From: Osedax fenrisi
Lineage: Eukaryota; Annelida; Polychaeta; Sabellida; Siboglinidae
Reading direction: 5' to 3'
NCBI GenBank assembly: GCA_964019155.1
Contig: OZ025240.1
Span: 93,431,198 to 93,495,197 of the forward strand
Length of the DNA: 64,000 nucleotides
The position numbers and the translations under genes were made by a program. Numbering within the stretch: position 1 is the first letter of the stretch; every line of letters starts with the position of its first letter. Below are positions 1-12,490 of this stretch, in pieces. The notes under the pieces are model-generated. The model made no database searches. It was not told where the DNA came from and worked only from the letters and a program-made list of their open reading frames with translations.

Positions 1-261
1 TATATATATATATATATATATATTCTATATATAATATTACATATAATTATCATTACAATGAAGTATTTCATTATTTTATATTTAAATTTTTTGATATCTA
101 CTTTATTATTAACAATATTGTTATTAAATAAAAATTATAGTAACTTTAAAATAATTCTTTTTCTATAAGATTTAAATTAAAAATATATTAGAAATAAGTA
201 ATTAAGTGATTAGTAGATTTATATAAATATACCTATAGCTATATACTAATAGTATAATACT

Positions 262-266
<5 letters not shown>

Positions 267-339
<73 letters not shown>
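267..339. repeat. (TA)n microsatellite
   Basis: A pure alternating AT run of about 73 bp that passes into a short AC run. It is the first of dozens in the window. The flanks (1-557) are AT-rich with no reading frame worth calling. Confidence 0.95.
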
Positions 340-347
<8 letters not shown>

Positions 348-481
348 TATATATATATAATTACATATACATTAACAACGATATTTGAACATATTTTAAT
401 AATTATATATATATATATAATACTTAAAATAATTCACAAATTAAAGTCATTGAAGACATAATTAATAATCCAAGACAAAGG

Positions 482-483
<2 letters not shown>

Positions 484-535
<52 letters not shown>
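484..535. repeat. (TA)n microsatellite
   Basis: An alternating AT run of about 52 bp just upstream of the LINE fragment that starts near 558. Confidence 0.95.
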
Positions 536-541
<6 letters not shown>

Positions 542-557
542 TAATATTAATATAATA

Positions 558-914
558 GTGAATATTTTTATATGGGATTTGTATATGTTATTTAATGTAT
601 GTTGTCCTGAAGTTAGTCTTAAACCAATATATAAATATCGTAAACCATGGCTTTGTCTGATTTTATTGAAATTTATTATTAAAAAAAATGAATTATATAA
701 AAATTACTTACAAAATACAAATTCCGAAACAAACTTTAATCTCTCTACAATTTATAAAAATTATAAAAATATATTGACTTCAGTTTTGAGAAAAGCTGAA
801 GCTTTACATTATAGTAACGATAAAGATCGTCCGAAGGAAATATGTCTCACTTTGATCAAATTTATGAAATTAATGAACAATTGCTCCACCTATACTACGG
901 AATCAAATTTGTAA
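558..914 (+). pseudogene. LINE ORF2 fragment (linker between endonuclease and RT)
   Basis: This is an open frame of 118 codons that has no ATG at its nominal start. Its middle reads KPW, then KKNELYKNYLQN, then a YKNYKNILTSVLRKAEALHY stretch. That is the layout of the linker between the APE endonuclease and reverse transcriptase of Jockey/CR1-type LINE ORF2: a PW motif, a KKN-LY segment, then a Y-(K/R)-N / R-KA-Y segment. Neither the endonuclease nor the RT domain is present on either side, so this is a short relic. The identification rests on pattern only; an unrelated chance frame is possible because the surrounding DNA is AT-rich. Confidence 0.45.
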
Positions 915-1637
915 TTCTATTTATAGTTTATATTTGTTTACATGTTAATTTGAAAATTATATGACTTTTATAAATGAAAAATTACGTACATTTGTGAATA
1001 CAATAAATATTTAATTTATAGTGTTTGTTTTAAGAGTATAACATTATTTTATAATTAGAACTATTTTTCTTAAAATATACATCCATATTCGTGAAATATT
1101 ATAAATCACTAGGTCCATTTTCAATGTAAAATTACACTTATTTTGTAACATGCAAGTATTTTAAATTTGAAAATATTAATATTAAATTAAATTTATAATA
1201 TTATATTTAACACGGATCCAAATGAGAAGGTAAATATTTTATAAATATTACATATTCAATATACTAATCTATATATTATTGTAAGTTATGTACATACGTT
1301 GTAGTGCTATTATAACATTAAATCATGTATTAAATGTTTTAACACATTTTATTTATAAATAAATATTATATTATTATACTTAATTATTAAATAATGATCA
1401 TAATAGTTAATAAATATAATGTTTAAGGTATATTATATATATTAAATATCTGTATGCTATACTGTATAATTGATACAGTGTATGGAATATGGCCCGTTTA
1501 TTTTGATTACGATTTATGAGATCACATTTAAAATACTCGATTTGGCAGTTGATATACTAGTAATACTAATAATACTAGTAAATATTATAAAATAATATAA
1601 ATAATAAAATGTAGTATATATTATAATTATTAAAGTG

Positions 1638-1668
<31 letters not shown>

Positions 1669-1931
1669 TTATTTGTATTATTAATTAAATAGAATACATG
1701 TACATGATGTAAAATATATTAAATTTGAACTAGATATTCTACATATTACATTCAAAATAGTAAAATTGTGTACGCATTTTATTGACGTGTGATGGGTTTC
1801 GCACCCAAATCAATAAATTATTTAAATCTCACGACTAATTAGCGATTGCCAGCTATATGGATAGATATATCTTTGCTGTTATTTTTTTTATACAAAGTTC
1901 ATTGTATTTTATTGATACATTAGATCCAATA

Positions 1932-1971
<40 letters not shown>

Positions 1972-2375
1972 TATTCACACTGTATAATACAGTGTATATG
2001 GTATACATTAAATTAAAATATATAGTGAATCCATGCAAAAAATGCTTATGGTGTAGATGGATTATATCGAAGTTGGATACCTAGTTAATTTTGGTTTCTC
2101 CTTCTGGTGTTAAAACTAGATTTAGTATCTCTATATCATTTAATATATAGTATATGTGATACGTATACATGTTATTTTAAATGTCTAAATATTCAAATTT
2201 AATAAATATAAATATCGTATATGAATAAACGGAATAAATTCATTTTGATATTTACATATTGGAATATTTAAATGTAAACTACAATACTTCTATATTTAAT
2301 TATTGTTATATAATGTTATAATTACTATATATATGTATCTTATGTATATATTAATATCATTCGCTATACAATAAA
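915..2375. other. AT-rich stretch without recognisable gene
   Basis: I see only AT-rich sequence with short (TA)n arrays (1639-1662 and 1934-1969). The short open frames on both strands across 1853-2084 are products of the TA array. Confidence 0.7.
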
Positions 2376-2510
2376 CGGCGTGCGACGCATGTGCGCCTAG
2401 TACCTGGAATATGCTCACGAATTCCTGTATAGCCGTCTCACATGACCGTCCCGTGCGTAGATAAATAGCTATATAAATGTAACAGCCCATCGTCATATGT
2501 ATGGCACTTA
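2376..2510. repeat. GC-richer diverged direct repeat, copy 1
   Basis: An island of moderate GC containing a TCCTG(T/C)(A/G)TAGCCGTCTC core followed by CATGACCG. The same core with about 20-30% differences recurs at about 2900-3030 in the same orientation. The family is unknown; it may be the end of a mobile element. Confidence 0.5.
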
Positions 2511-2694
2511 CTGTAGTCTAATTAATAATGTGATGACATAAGAGACATATATAGTCTATGATAAGCTATAGTCGGTTATATATTCAATTTCCTATATATT
2601 CCGCTCTTATTTCATATATTATTAATTGGGAATTCATATATTATAGAGAAACGATTATTTATCTGATTAATTTATTTGTGTTATGAAAGGGATT

Positions 2695-2850
2695 TACTCC
2701 CCAACACCACCACCCAATAACAATATCATCCTCCTACACACAGTCACTTTAGGACCGACTTCAGATACTGTAATCATACGCTGAAGCTCCAGAATAGGCA
2801 ACTTCCGACCGCTTCGCCCTGTAATCTCTCTTCTTTGGGAAGAGTGGATG
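2695..2850. other. Moderate-GC segment between the diverged repeats
   Basis: This C-rich block (CCAACACCACCACCC, then ACTTCCGACCGCTTCGCC) has balanced base composition unlike its surroundings. No reading frame of note and no recognised family; probably part of the same element as the flanking repeats. Confidence 0.3.
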
Positions 2851-2899
2851 TTATATTATATATATATATATATATGTATCAATCTTGTTATATTATTAT

Positions 2900-3060
2900 A
2901 CCAACGCACGCATACCTAGTATCTTGTAAATATGCACGCACATTCCTGCGTAGCCGTCTCGCATGACCGCCCTACTTGCAGGCAGCTGGTTATATATAGC
3001 GAACCGCCGCTGTATATAAACAGTCCCTTAATTCGCCCCAATAAAGTACATAAGTCTTGA
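2900..3060. repeat. GC-richer diverged direct repeat, copy 2
   Basis: Second copy of the 2376-2510 repeat, with the shared TAGCCGTCTC and CATGACCG words. It continues into a TATATAAACAG and an AATAAAGTACATAAG word, so it may contain an old 3' end with a polyadenylation signal. Confidence 0.5.
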
Positions 3061-5077
3061 TGCTCTTATCTATGCATACAGGCATACGCCTTATGCATAC
3101 AAATAACTAGTATGCTATAGACACATCCAATACATATTATATATATAAGGTGTATGTATACATACCCTATACATCCATTTCACCAACATAACATAAAGTG
3201 TAGGATATTTACATTGATATCATGGATAATGCATATAGAAATAGTTATAATATATCTATTATTAATACATACTTTTATTAGTTTGAATATTTATTATTCT
3301 AGATCTGGCCTCCATTTGAGAAGAGGTAACATTTTCCAGACTCATTAAAATACTTCCTTATCATCTTCACAATTTCAGTTTATAATCGATGATAGTATTT
3401 TATCAACCATTACCTGGGAATTAATATAATTCATTATTATAGTAATTTCATAATTCATTTTTAAACTGCAAAAAAATATGTTTGCCATTTAAATATAAAT
3501 ATTTAGATATTAAAACATTTATCTGTCGTATTGTCTGCCTAAATTGCTTTGTATTTGGATTATCACAATGGAAAACTTTTGATAATATCTGAGTATTTAA
3601 TATTTATATTATTATTATTTTATTTACTTAGTTCCATTTCCTTTAAAATGAACTCTTATTTGGGTTTTTAATTTAAATAATCTTTTTGATACATAATTTT
3701 GTAATATGATTTAATTCTTCTTTTGGGGATTTTTTTAATATATTTTTCTTTTACTCTAGGCTTTCTTATTGTAACTTATAATAATCATTACATTTTAATT
3801 AAAATCAATAAGTAATATACATACATAAAACAGATATATTAAATTATGATAAAATTATTTAAAATAATAAAATTTTAAATAGAAATATCCAGCTTGATTT
3901 CATTCGTTATAAATTACTTAATATTATTAAAAAATAGACACAATCAAGCATATATTAATAGTAATAATAGTTTCAATATAATGTAATGCTTATATATGCA
4001 TATTTAGATTAAATATTTTATATCATAATAATTTAAAAACTAAATATATTATTGATTTATATGTAATTATAAACTTATTAAAATTGTGTGGTTCTAAAGA
4101 GAACCGATTGTTTATGAAATTAAAAACATGTATTTAGTAATAAATTTATTGTCTTCTATTACTGATTGTTTAACTAATTATCCTGAAATTTAAAATAATT
4201 AGATACTACAGTATCGGGATGAATATGCTTTGAATGTGTTAGTGTATGATTGTAGTATGTGAGTGTATGATTGCCTCCGCGTATTATGTCATTTCTTATC
4301 TTCATTTCTAATATTTTTTTATACTTTAACTGCTTTCTTAGATTTTACCTAGTTATTTTAATCATGCTAAAATGAGAACACATATATGAAAATAATAGGC
4401 ACAAAATTAGACGAAGATTAATTAAATATAAATAATAGTAGATTATATTATTTAGTATATAATATTGATTATAATGATGTGGATTGTGTGAATTCGTTTA
4501 TATGTATGAAAATATTATATAATATATATATATAGTGATCTCGTATGAAATCATTTCATTTTGTTTGATGATTTTGTGATAGGTGAAAATGCTACTATTC
4601 ATAAATATTTGTTTACATTGATATACATATTATCATTTCACATACGATCACTGGTATTCTTTAAAGTTGATGGTAAATATTATTTATTAAATATAGATAA
4701 ATGTGCACAATGATATATAATTTGTTATGTTAACTAATTAAGTTTATTATGTTTATATAAATATATATATATATAATAAAGTTTATATAAATATATAAAT
4801 CACGAAGATTTTAACCAAGGGTTCCGCACTAAACTATGCACATTTATCAAAAAAAATAAAAATTGTCTACTAAGCACAATATGTGATAGATTCACTTCGT
4901 GATATAATGCAGCTAAAAATAACAGAAAAATAAAATCAAACAACCCTAAAATACCAATCCGTAAATATATATATATAACACATATTATGTGCCTAGTTAC
5001 ATGAGGTTCGTTGAGTGGGTACCATACAAATTATTCATCTGAAATATAGTAAATATATTAATTTAATAATTATATAG

Positions 5078-5080
<3 letters not shown>

Positions 5081-5126
<46 letters not shown>
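5081..5126. repeat. (TA)n microsatellite
   Basis: An uninterrupted TA run of about 46 bp. Confidence 0.95.
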
Positions 5127-5129
<3 letters not shown>

Positions 5130-5775
5130 CCTTATTGTTAATACCCAATACACTTTTGCAGCGTTCAAATCGCGCATCAATCGCAAAGATTTTTTACCAG
5201 GTACCGTGTTTTATATATATACATATAATATATAAATATTATATATATATATACCTACACATCATAATACCGTATCTTATATATTAATATACTATTATAT
5301 ACACCCTATACGCATCATTTACTTGAACTCTCGGTTAGAAAAGTGACATGTTGGGAGCGATGTCACTAAGTAAATGTATATTATAAATATGTTATTAAAT
5401 TAAATTAAATTTTCTTTAAAATAAATGTACATAAAATAAATTTAAAACGTAAAATTAAATTTTATAAATTAGTAAATTTATATTATAAATATTCATGAAT
5501 CTCGAAGTAGGTGCCGATTATTATTAGTAGAATGTCAGAGTTCAATGTTTATTTTGGGTTGTGTGATTTCTTTGGTTTGGTTTGATTATGCTGTTTTTTT
5601 AGCTGCATTATATAGCTGTCTATCAAATATTGTGTTACTATAAAATATCTTATAATGCGTATAATGTGAGGTAATGTATATATAAATACAGCCCACCTTG
5701 AATTCTGACATTATTATAATAACAATCGGCTGTCTGATTTGAGATATTTCTATATATTTAATTAAATAACACTAT

Positions 5776-5781
<6 letters not shown>

Positions 5782-5826
<45 letters not shown>
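5782..5826. repeat. (TA)n microsatellite
   Basis: An uninterrupted AT run of about 45 bp. Confidence 0.95.
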
Positions 5827-5828
<2 letters not shown>

Positions 5829-6289
5829 TATATATAATTAATCGTATGTAAAATAAAATGTATATATGTTTATAAATATATTAGTAACATAATTATAATT
5901 ATAATTAAATTACATTTAATTTACTGTAAAATAAATATTATATTTAATAAAAAAAGTACTTATAAAGTAGTAAATTTACTATAATATAAATGTACATAAA
6001 ATACTTATATAGTAGTATATTTTAATATAAATATGTAATTAAAGTACACTATTATATATATATATATAATTAACCTTATTTAAAATAAATATATATATAT
6101 ATTTTTAAATAATATTTTATAAATATTTTTAAATTATAATCCTGAATATAATATTAAAAATATGCAAAGATATTAAACCACGACAAGTAGTGCCATCTAC
6201 ATCGCGGTATCACCGAAATTAAAATGTATTTCACGTAGATAGATACAAGTGGCATATCTTTACTTCGTAGTATCTTTGGTAACGATATA

Positions 6290-7990
6290 ATGTCTAAGTC
6301 AAATGATTCTAAAGCCACTTGGAATATTATAAATCATTTGTTAAAAAAAAAATGTACCATTATCTGGAGATTTACCAGATGCTTTTACTTTTAATTATTA
6401 TTTTAGTAATATTGGATAGATGTTATCTAATTTAATTAAAAATAATTCTAAATATGACAATTTTAAATATATAGATACACAAGTTAATTCAATATTTTTA
6501 CAAGTACATGCGTTGATGAAATTAATTATTTAATTTAAAATACTAAAAATAAATATAGCACCGATTCAACGGAATTAAATATGCGACTAATTAATTTAAA
6601 AATGAATTTTCGCCTCTACTAACCATTATTTTTAACAGATGTTTAAATGATGGAATATTTAAAATAGCAAAAGTGATATCTCTTTATAAAGGAAGGGATA
6701 AATTGAGTGCGGACAATTATAGACCAAAATCACTATTGCCTCAATTATCTAAAATTCTAGTGAAATTGATTAAAGTAAGATTTACTAGTTATCTAAATAA
6801 ATGTAATATTATAATTGATTTATAATATGGTTTTAGGGCTAATATGCATAGTATGATATGTAAAAGTCTTATGCTTTAATTGATACAATTGAATTTGTTA
6901 CTGACGCTTTAGAAAATTTGATAAATTTTCTATTCTTTCAATTGACCTCAAAAATACATTTGGTACAATAGATCATTCGATACTTATTAAGAAATTATAA
7001 TTATATGGAATCTGGAAACTGCATTAAAGTTAATAATCAGTTACCTAAATAATCGCAAACAAAATGTAAATAGGCATGATGCAAATTATACATTTCTAGA
7101 TATTAATTGTGGTGTTCCACAAGGATCGGTATTGGGATCAATATTATTTTTAATATATATTAATGAAATGATAAATATTTCTAATAAGGTTAAGATATAC
7201 TGTTTGCTGACGATCAAATCTTATTTTTAAAATTGACAATACCATAGATCTTGAACATATTATTCAGGAATATCTTGATATATTATATGAATGGTTATGT
7301 ATAAATAAATTGTCTATAAATATACAAAAATCAACAGAAATTCTATTTAATATTATAAATTCACTTTCATCTATTAGATTAAATATTATTATTAATAATA
7401 TTTCTATAGAATTGTATAGTAACATCAAATTTTTAGGTTTATTTATTGATAATAAATTAAATTGGAAAATACATATTTCCCATATATTAAGAAAATTATC
7501 AAAATCTATTGCCATATTAAATAAAATCAAGTATAAATTAAAAGAAAAAAGTTTAATTATAGTTTATTACGACATTTTTAAATGTCATCTTGATTATTGC
7601 TCACATATATGGGGTAATAATTTCGAAAGTAATATTAAGCCAATATCAAAACTCAAAAATCGAGTAATTAGACTCATTTGCAAAGATGTTCATAGTTCTA
7701 TACTCTATAAAAAAAATCCATAATGAAATTTATAGATATTGTTATATTAAAAACTCTAATTGTTATGTTTAAAGCAAGTAAAAGTACTCTTACTAATATT
7801 AAACAAACAAAAATGTATTTCTATTCAGAAAACATACATTTATCATGACAAAAATCAGAACTCATAGAAAATCGTTTTGTATTTCTATTATTGGCCCAAA
7901 ATTATGGAATTATTATTATATATAATAATTATTATAATATTAAAAAAAAATATTATCACTTTTAAAAAAGACGTCAAAAAATGTTTTTGT
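6290..7990 (+). pseudogene. Degenerate LINE ORF2 (Jockey/CR1-like)
   Basis: A broken reverse-transcriptase gene can be followed through several frames. Near 6310 is a KATWNIIN linker motif; near 6640-6760 comes ISLYKG then NYRP-SLLPQLSKI (RT start); near 6935 SIDLKN-FGTIDHSILI (degenerate catalytic block A); near 7105-7165 CGVPQGSVLG-ILFLIYIN (block B). The ADD region near 7200 is frameshifted. From 7310 an intact stretch of 137 codons carries LGLFIDNKLNWKIHI and LDYCSHIWGN, the usual thumb region of this group. A C-terminal ISIIGPKLWN word follows at about 7890. Many stops and shifts show it is dead. It resembles the copies at 21.9-23.2 and 27.0-28.6 kb. Confidence 0.8.
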
Positions 7991-8708
7991 AGTTTTACTA
8001 AATTTTTTATATTATTTTATTTATCCTTTTTCTTATTTTATTGACTATTTTTATATTTATACTCCTGTATATTATTATTTATACTAATTACTATTTTATA
8101 TGTTATTTAATAATGATGACATTTGAATATTAAATTATGAATAAAGTAAAATGTATATATTAATTACATTATACTTTAATTACATCAATACATCATATAC
8201 TAAATATGGTTATTTAAATTTAATATTTTGCTACAATACAATTTATCGATTTTAAAGTTGGATTAGTGATATTCAAATTGTTCAGTATTGTATTCAATCG
8301 ATGAGAGGGTTTGACTTAATTGATATAACTCGGTTTTTTTTTAGTTTTCCTGGGTATTACCATTGAATATATGTTATTATTGTGGCAAGTTTATACAGCT
8401 ATAGATATGATTGTAGTGTATTGTTTATTGGGTCATGCTAATCTTATATTGTTTCAGATTTGACAAATGTATTAGCTTACTCATCCCTAGTTTTTGTTAC
8501 AAATTTTAAATTTATTTATAAAAATTATTTTTTAATTTTTTGTTTTAAAGTTTTATAATACTTATATTTAATCATTACAATTTAAATACAATCTCCATAG
8601 TTATTTTTTTGTATTACTATACCCATAATTTTTTTTCAACGGATGATCCAAAGCTTTGCTTCAATATCTATCCGGGTTCTTATAGCAATTTCTGAATTAT
8701 ATATTGAT
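7991..8708. other. AT-rich stretch without recognisable gene
   Basis: T-rich sequence. Its first part may be the 3' untranslated region of the LINE relic that ends near 7990; nothing else is recognisable. Confidence 0.5.
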
Positions 8709-8977
8709 ATTTTGTTATTTTGTTATTGCTATTTTTATTTTGATGGAGTCCTTTCCATCCCATCCAGGAACTTTGAAGTTTATATTTATAAAATGGCTAT
8801 AATATCCCTTGAAGCCGCTCTCGTGCATCGTATTAACGAGAGCCGATCATTTATTTATACATAATTATAAAATATCACTAATATAAATACCTATTTTAAT
8901 GGTCCAGATAAGTCTTGAACTCGCGTCTTACTACTTGTGTGTCTGTCGCCCTAACCAACTGAGCCACATAGGCAGTT
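8709..8977 (-). mobile_element. tRNA-derived SINE, copy 1
   Basis: Read on the minus strand, the element starts at about 8977 with a tRNA-like head: a box A-like GTGGCTCAGTTGG, then a box B-like GAGTTCAAGAC about 45 bases on. These form an internal RNA polymerase III promoter. A body follows with an inverted pair GGCTCTCGT ... ACGAGAGC, then AGTTCCTGGATGGGATGG and GGACTCC, and an A-rich AATAACAAAA-type tail. The same parts in the same order occur on the plus strand at 16086-16386. The SINE would use the enzymes of a LINE; no shared tail with a LINE here is clear. Confidence 0.85.
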
Positions 8978-9039
8978 AACTATATATAATATATAATATA
9001 CTCAGAGTTGGCTTAAAATCATTATGAGTTGGCTTATAA

Positions 9040-9050
9040 TATAAATAATG

Positions 9051-9092
<42 letters not shown>

Positions 9093-9105
9093 TTCATTAT
9101 TTATA
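9040..9105. repeat. Perfect inverted repeat around a (TA)n core
   Basis: Arms of 14 bp (TATAAATAATGAAC at 9040-9053 and its exact complement at 9092-9105) enclose a (AT)n run of about 36 bp. The whole 66 bp can fold as one long hairpin or cruciform. Confidence 0.9.
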
Positions 9106-9235
9106 TTCTTCCAATAAAATCTATGTTTCACAAATATCCTAATATTAACTATCATATTTATGTCGATGATCTTCAGATATATAGCAATTTCCTAGTTTTA
9201 TTGATTCTGGTCTGATTAAAATGTATATTTTTAAT
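9106..9235 (+). pseudogene. LINE RT fragment with YVDD box
   Basis: A short reading frame contains YHIYVDDLQIYSNF, which matches block C of L2/CR1-type reverse transcriptase (usually F/Y-x-x-YADD-x-QIY), with V in place of A. The upstream side is cut by the palindromic TA array and nothing recognisable follows. It is a small relic. Confidence 0.6.
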
Positions 9236-10286
9236 TGTATTATATGCATATAAAGTTATGTTTATATAGTGAATAATATATATACACAGTGTATTTGTAT
9301 GTATTGTTTATTTATACCCTGTATAATTCACATTGTGCGCCAATAAAAGTAATAGAGTAATATAGTAAATTACTAGTAGTGATATTATAACTAGTATACT
9401 AGTTTATATGCATTGCATTTTAGTCTTTAAATTGTGTGTGGCCTTACCCCCTGGTATACATTTCTGGCTACGGGCCTGCTAGAGGGTATACCTTTATATA
9501 CCTTTATACCTTTATACCATTATAATGTGGCCAGCTGACGTATCTCGTAAACTATAAGTCTAATCAAAAAAAAAATGTATGTATGAAATATGCGCATTGG
9601 TAAGCATTGAAGAAAGAAAAAATAAGAAAAAATAATGCGTATATCTATTAATAAAGACAATTATGTATACAATTTAAAAAAAATCGATTTACTTAAAAAA
9701 AATAAAAGTTTAATAAAACATATATTAAATCACTAATATATAATATAAATATAAATTAAAGTTGTTTATTAAAAAACTATTTAATTAAAATAAAGTATGT
9801 AATCCATTTATATTAGTGAGAACTATTCATTATTATATAGTATCTATAGTGTGATACATATAACCGTGTAATGTGACCACCTTTAAGCGGGTATTTTTAG
9901 CCAATTTACGATGATTTAAGCCAATAATATTAAATATATGAAATTAATATTTGTATATATTGATAAGATTGAATGTGTTATTATATAAAAACGTTGATTG
10001 AATCAACATCTACTATATCCTAACCATATAATTATATTTCCATACATATTATAATCGTGGTATAAACATTTAAAATTAATGTAGTACAGTTAATGTATAT
10101 TTAATTATTTATTAAAACAATTATAAATAAATAAATATATATATGTAGTGTAGTGGCGTTTACGTATCTACTACTAATCAATTTACTTAGATATACATTA
10201 ATAAAGAAATACGCGTTTCATTCCTTTATTATAATTTCCTCGTGGTAACCGTCGATATCAGGTTATTCGCATACGTCTGCTCGCTT
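9236..10286. other. AT-rich stretch without recognisable gene
   Basis: No coding region. A short direct repeat of TATACCTTTATA words lies at 9485-9520 next to a GC-richer patch (9435-9480). Nothing else stands out. Confidence 0.6.
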
Positions 10287-10373
10287 CATAGATTTAGAGT
10301 ACCATAGATAGCGCATTCGCGAGAATTGATTCTACACCAATGGAGAATCGGCCGCCATCTTGGGCGACTATAG
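10287..10373. repeat. Inverted GC-rich block with YY1-like motif, left arm
   Basis: This block contains CATAGAT, AGTACCATAGATAGC, CATTCGC, CTACACCAATG and GCCGCCATCTTG (10351-10362) followed by GGGCGACTATAG. The same words recur in the same order on the opposite strand at 13656-13755. GCCGCCATCTTG matches the well-known YY1 recognition site. It may be one end or the promoter of a mobile element. Confidence 0.75.
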
Positions 10374-11154
10374 TAACTGTTTTTACATTAAATTTAAAAC
10401 TAAATACATTTAATATATTATTATGCATTGTTGTATCGTGAATTTGTGTACTAACAGTTAAACAAAAATTGTACCAGAAATATGATTACATAGTTAAATA
10501 TATAACTATTACAAAATATATATATATATGATCTATAAGTACAATAAATAGTATTTAATTAAACAATTTTAAAATTATTATTAAAAATAATATTTTTTTA
10601 AAATATATTCATATATCAACATATAGTTATACAATATATATATACAATATATAACTTATACATTATATTATAATATGTATTACTGATTAAGTATTATTAA
10701 TATATAATATAAATATGTAATATTTATATATTTAATATATAATATAATATTATTATTTTCATAATATTAAATATTTTCTATGTATATATAAATTATATAT
10801 ATTATATAATATATTATATTAATATATAATATAATATTATTGTTTTGTATTATATATATATATATATTAATATAATATAGTATATTATATATATACTATT
10901 ATATACATAGGAAATATTTAATATTATGAAAATAATAATATTATATTATATATTAAATATTATACATATTAAATATATACATATTCATTATATATATATA
11001 TAATTAATATATAATTATATATATATATATAATCAATATATAATTATAATTCTTTTAATGCATGTTGAACTATATTTATACTAATCTAATAGTCGTAATT
11101 GTATTGATACTTTATTAATTCTTATTACTCTATGTATCGCTATTGTTGTTGTAC

Positions 11155-11156
<2 letters not shown>
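10374..11156. other. AT-rich spacer with short inverted repeats
   Basis: The segment is nearly pure A+T and rich in short inverted repeats. A TAATATTAAATATTTTC-type word near 10763 recurs inverted near 10910. No coding region. Confidence 0.6.

Positions 11157-11215
<59 letters not shown>
11157..11215. repeat. (TA)n microsatellite
   Basis: An uninterrupted AT run of about 59 bp immediately before the satellite array. Confidence 0.95.
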
Positions 11216-11219
<4 letters not shown>

Positions 11220-11261
11220 CTATAGGAGTGATTGGATTAGTTAGGAAAGGTGTCAATACAC

Positions 11262-12490
11262 ACCGTACTGTCACGTTATATCATATTGTAATGTCACGTT
11301 ACATCATATCATACTGTCCCCTCTAGCACAACGTACTGTCACGTAACATCATATCATACTTTCAGACCACCATACTGTCACGTTATATCATTTTGTACTG
11401 TCACGTAACATCATATCATACTTTAGTACAACGTAATGTCACGTTACATCATATCATACTTTTATACCACCGTACTGTCAAGTTATATCATATTGTACTG
11501 TCGCGTAACATCATATCATACTTTCAGACCACCGTACTCTCACGTTATATCATATTGTACTGTCACGTAACATCATATCATACTTTTAGACCACCGTACT
11601 GTCACGTTATATCATATTGTACTGTCGCGTAACATCATATCATACTTTTAGACCACCGTACTGTCACGTTATATCATATTGTACTGTCGCGTAACATCAT
11701 ATCATACTTTCAGACCACCGTACTCTCACGTTATATCATATTGTACTGTCGCGTAACATCATATCATACTTTCAGACCACCGTACTCTCACGTTATATCA
11801 TTTTGTACTGTCACGTAACATCATATCATACTTTAGTACAACGTAATGTCACGTTACATCATATCATACTTTTAGACCACCGTACTGTCACGTTATATCA
11901 TATTGTACTGTCGCGTAACATCATATCATACTTTCAGACCACCGTACTCTCACGTTATATCATATTGTACTGTCACGTAACATCATATCATACTTTTAGA
12001 CCACCGTACTGTCACGTTATATCATATTGTACTGTCGCGTAACATCATATCATACTTTTAGACCACCGTACTGTCACGTTATATCATATTGTACTGTCGC
12101 GTAACATCATATCATACTTTCAGACCACCGTACTCTCACGTTATATCATATTGTACTGTCGCGTAACATCATATCATACTTTCAGACCACCGTATTCTCA
12201 CGTTATATCATATTGTACTGTCGCGTAACATCATATCATACTTTCAGACCACCGTATTCTCACGTTATATCATATTGTACTGTCACGTAACATCATATCA
12301 TACTTTCAGTACAACGTAATGTCACGTTACATCATATCATGCTGTCCACTCTAGCACATCATACTTTCACGTAACATCATATCGTAATGTCACCTTCCAA
12401 TACAACGTAATGTAACGTTACATCATATCATACTATCAACTTCCAGCACAACTACCTGTCATGTTACTTCAAATCGTACTATCCACTTCA
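11262..12490. repeat. 62-bp satellite array with 410-bp higher-order repeat
   Basis: About 1.2 kb of tandem units made of two related half-units, one with ACTGTCACGTTATATCATA and one with CTGTCGCGTAACATCATATC. The word GACCACCGTA recurs at 11527, 11589, 11651, 11713 and 11775, exactly 62 bp apart, then at 11875 after a 100-bp variant unit that contains AGTACAACGTAATG. Five 62-bp units plus one 100-bp unit make 410 bp. The segments starting at 11393 and 11803 are near-identical over at least 240 bp at that spacing. Open frames across it are side effects of the repeat. Confidence 0.93.

Larger units (their letters stand above)
3061..6285. other. AT-rich stretch without recognisable gene
   Basis: No supported coding region. 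It contains (TA)n arrays at 5081-5126 and 5782-5826 and a diverged inverted repeat with arms near 4855-4960 and 5541-5640 that share AGCTGCATTATAT and its complement. Confidence 0.65.

Noticed and set aside
8643..8864. 73-codon plus-strand frame
   Set aside because: It lies antisense in the SINE body and is not kept in the second SINE copy.
11393..12042. Two near-identical 79-codon frames
   Set aside because: They are readings of the 62-bp satellite; their repetition reflects the 410-bp period, not gene duplication.
11262..12490. CRISPR-like array
   Set aside because: Units are contiguous and related along their whole length; there are no unique spacers, and the sequence is eukaryotic in character.
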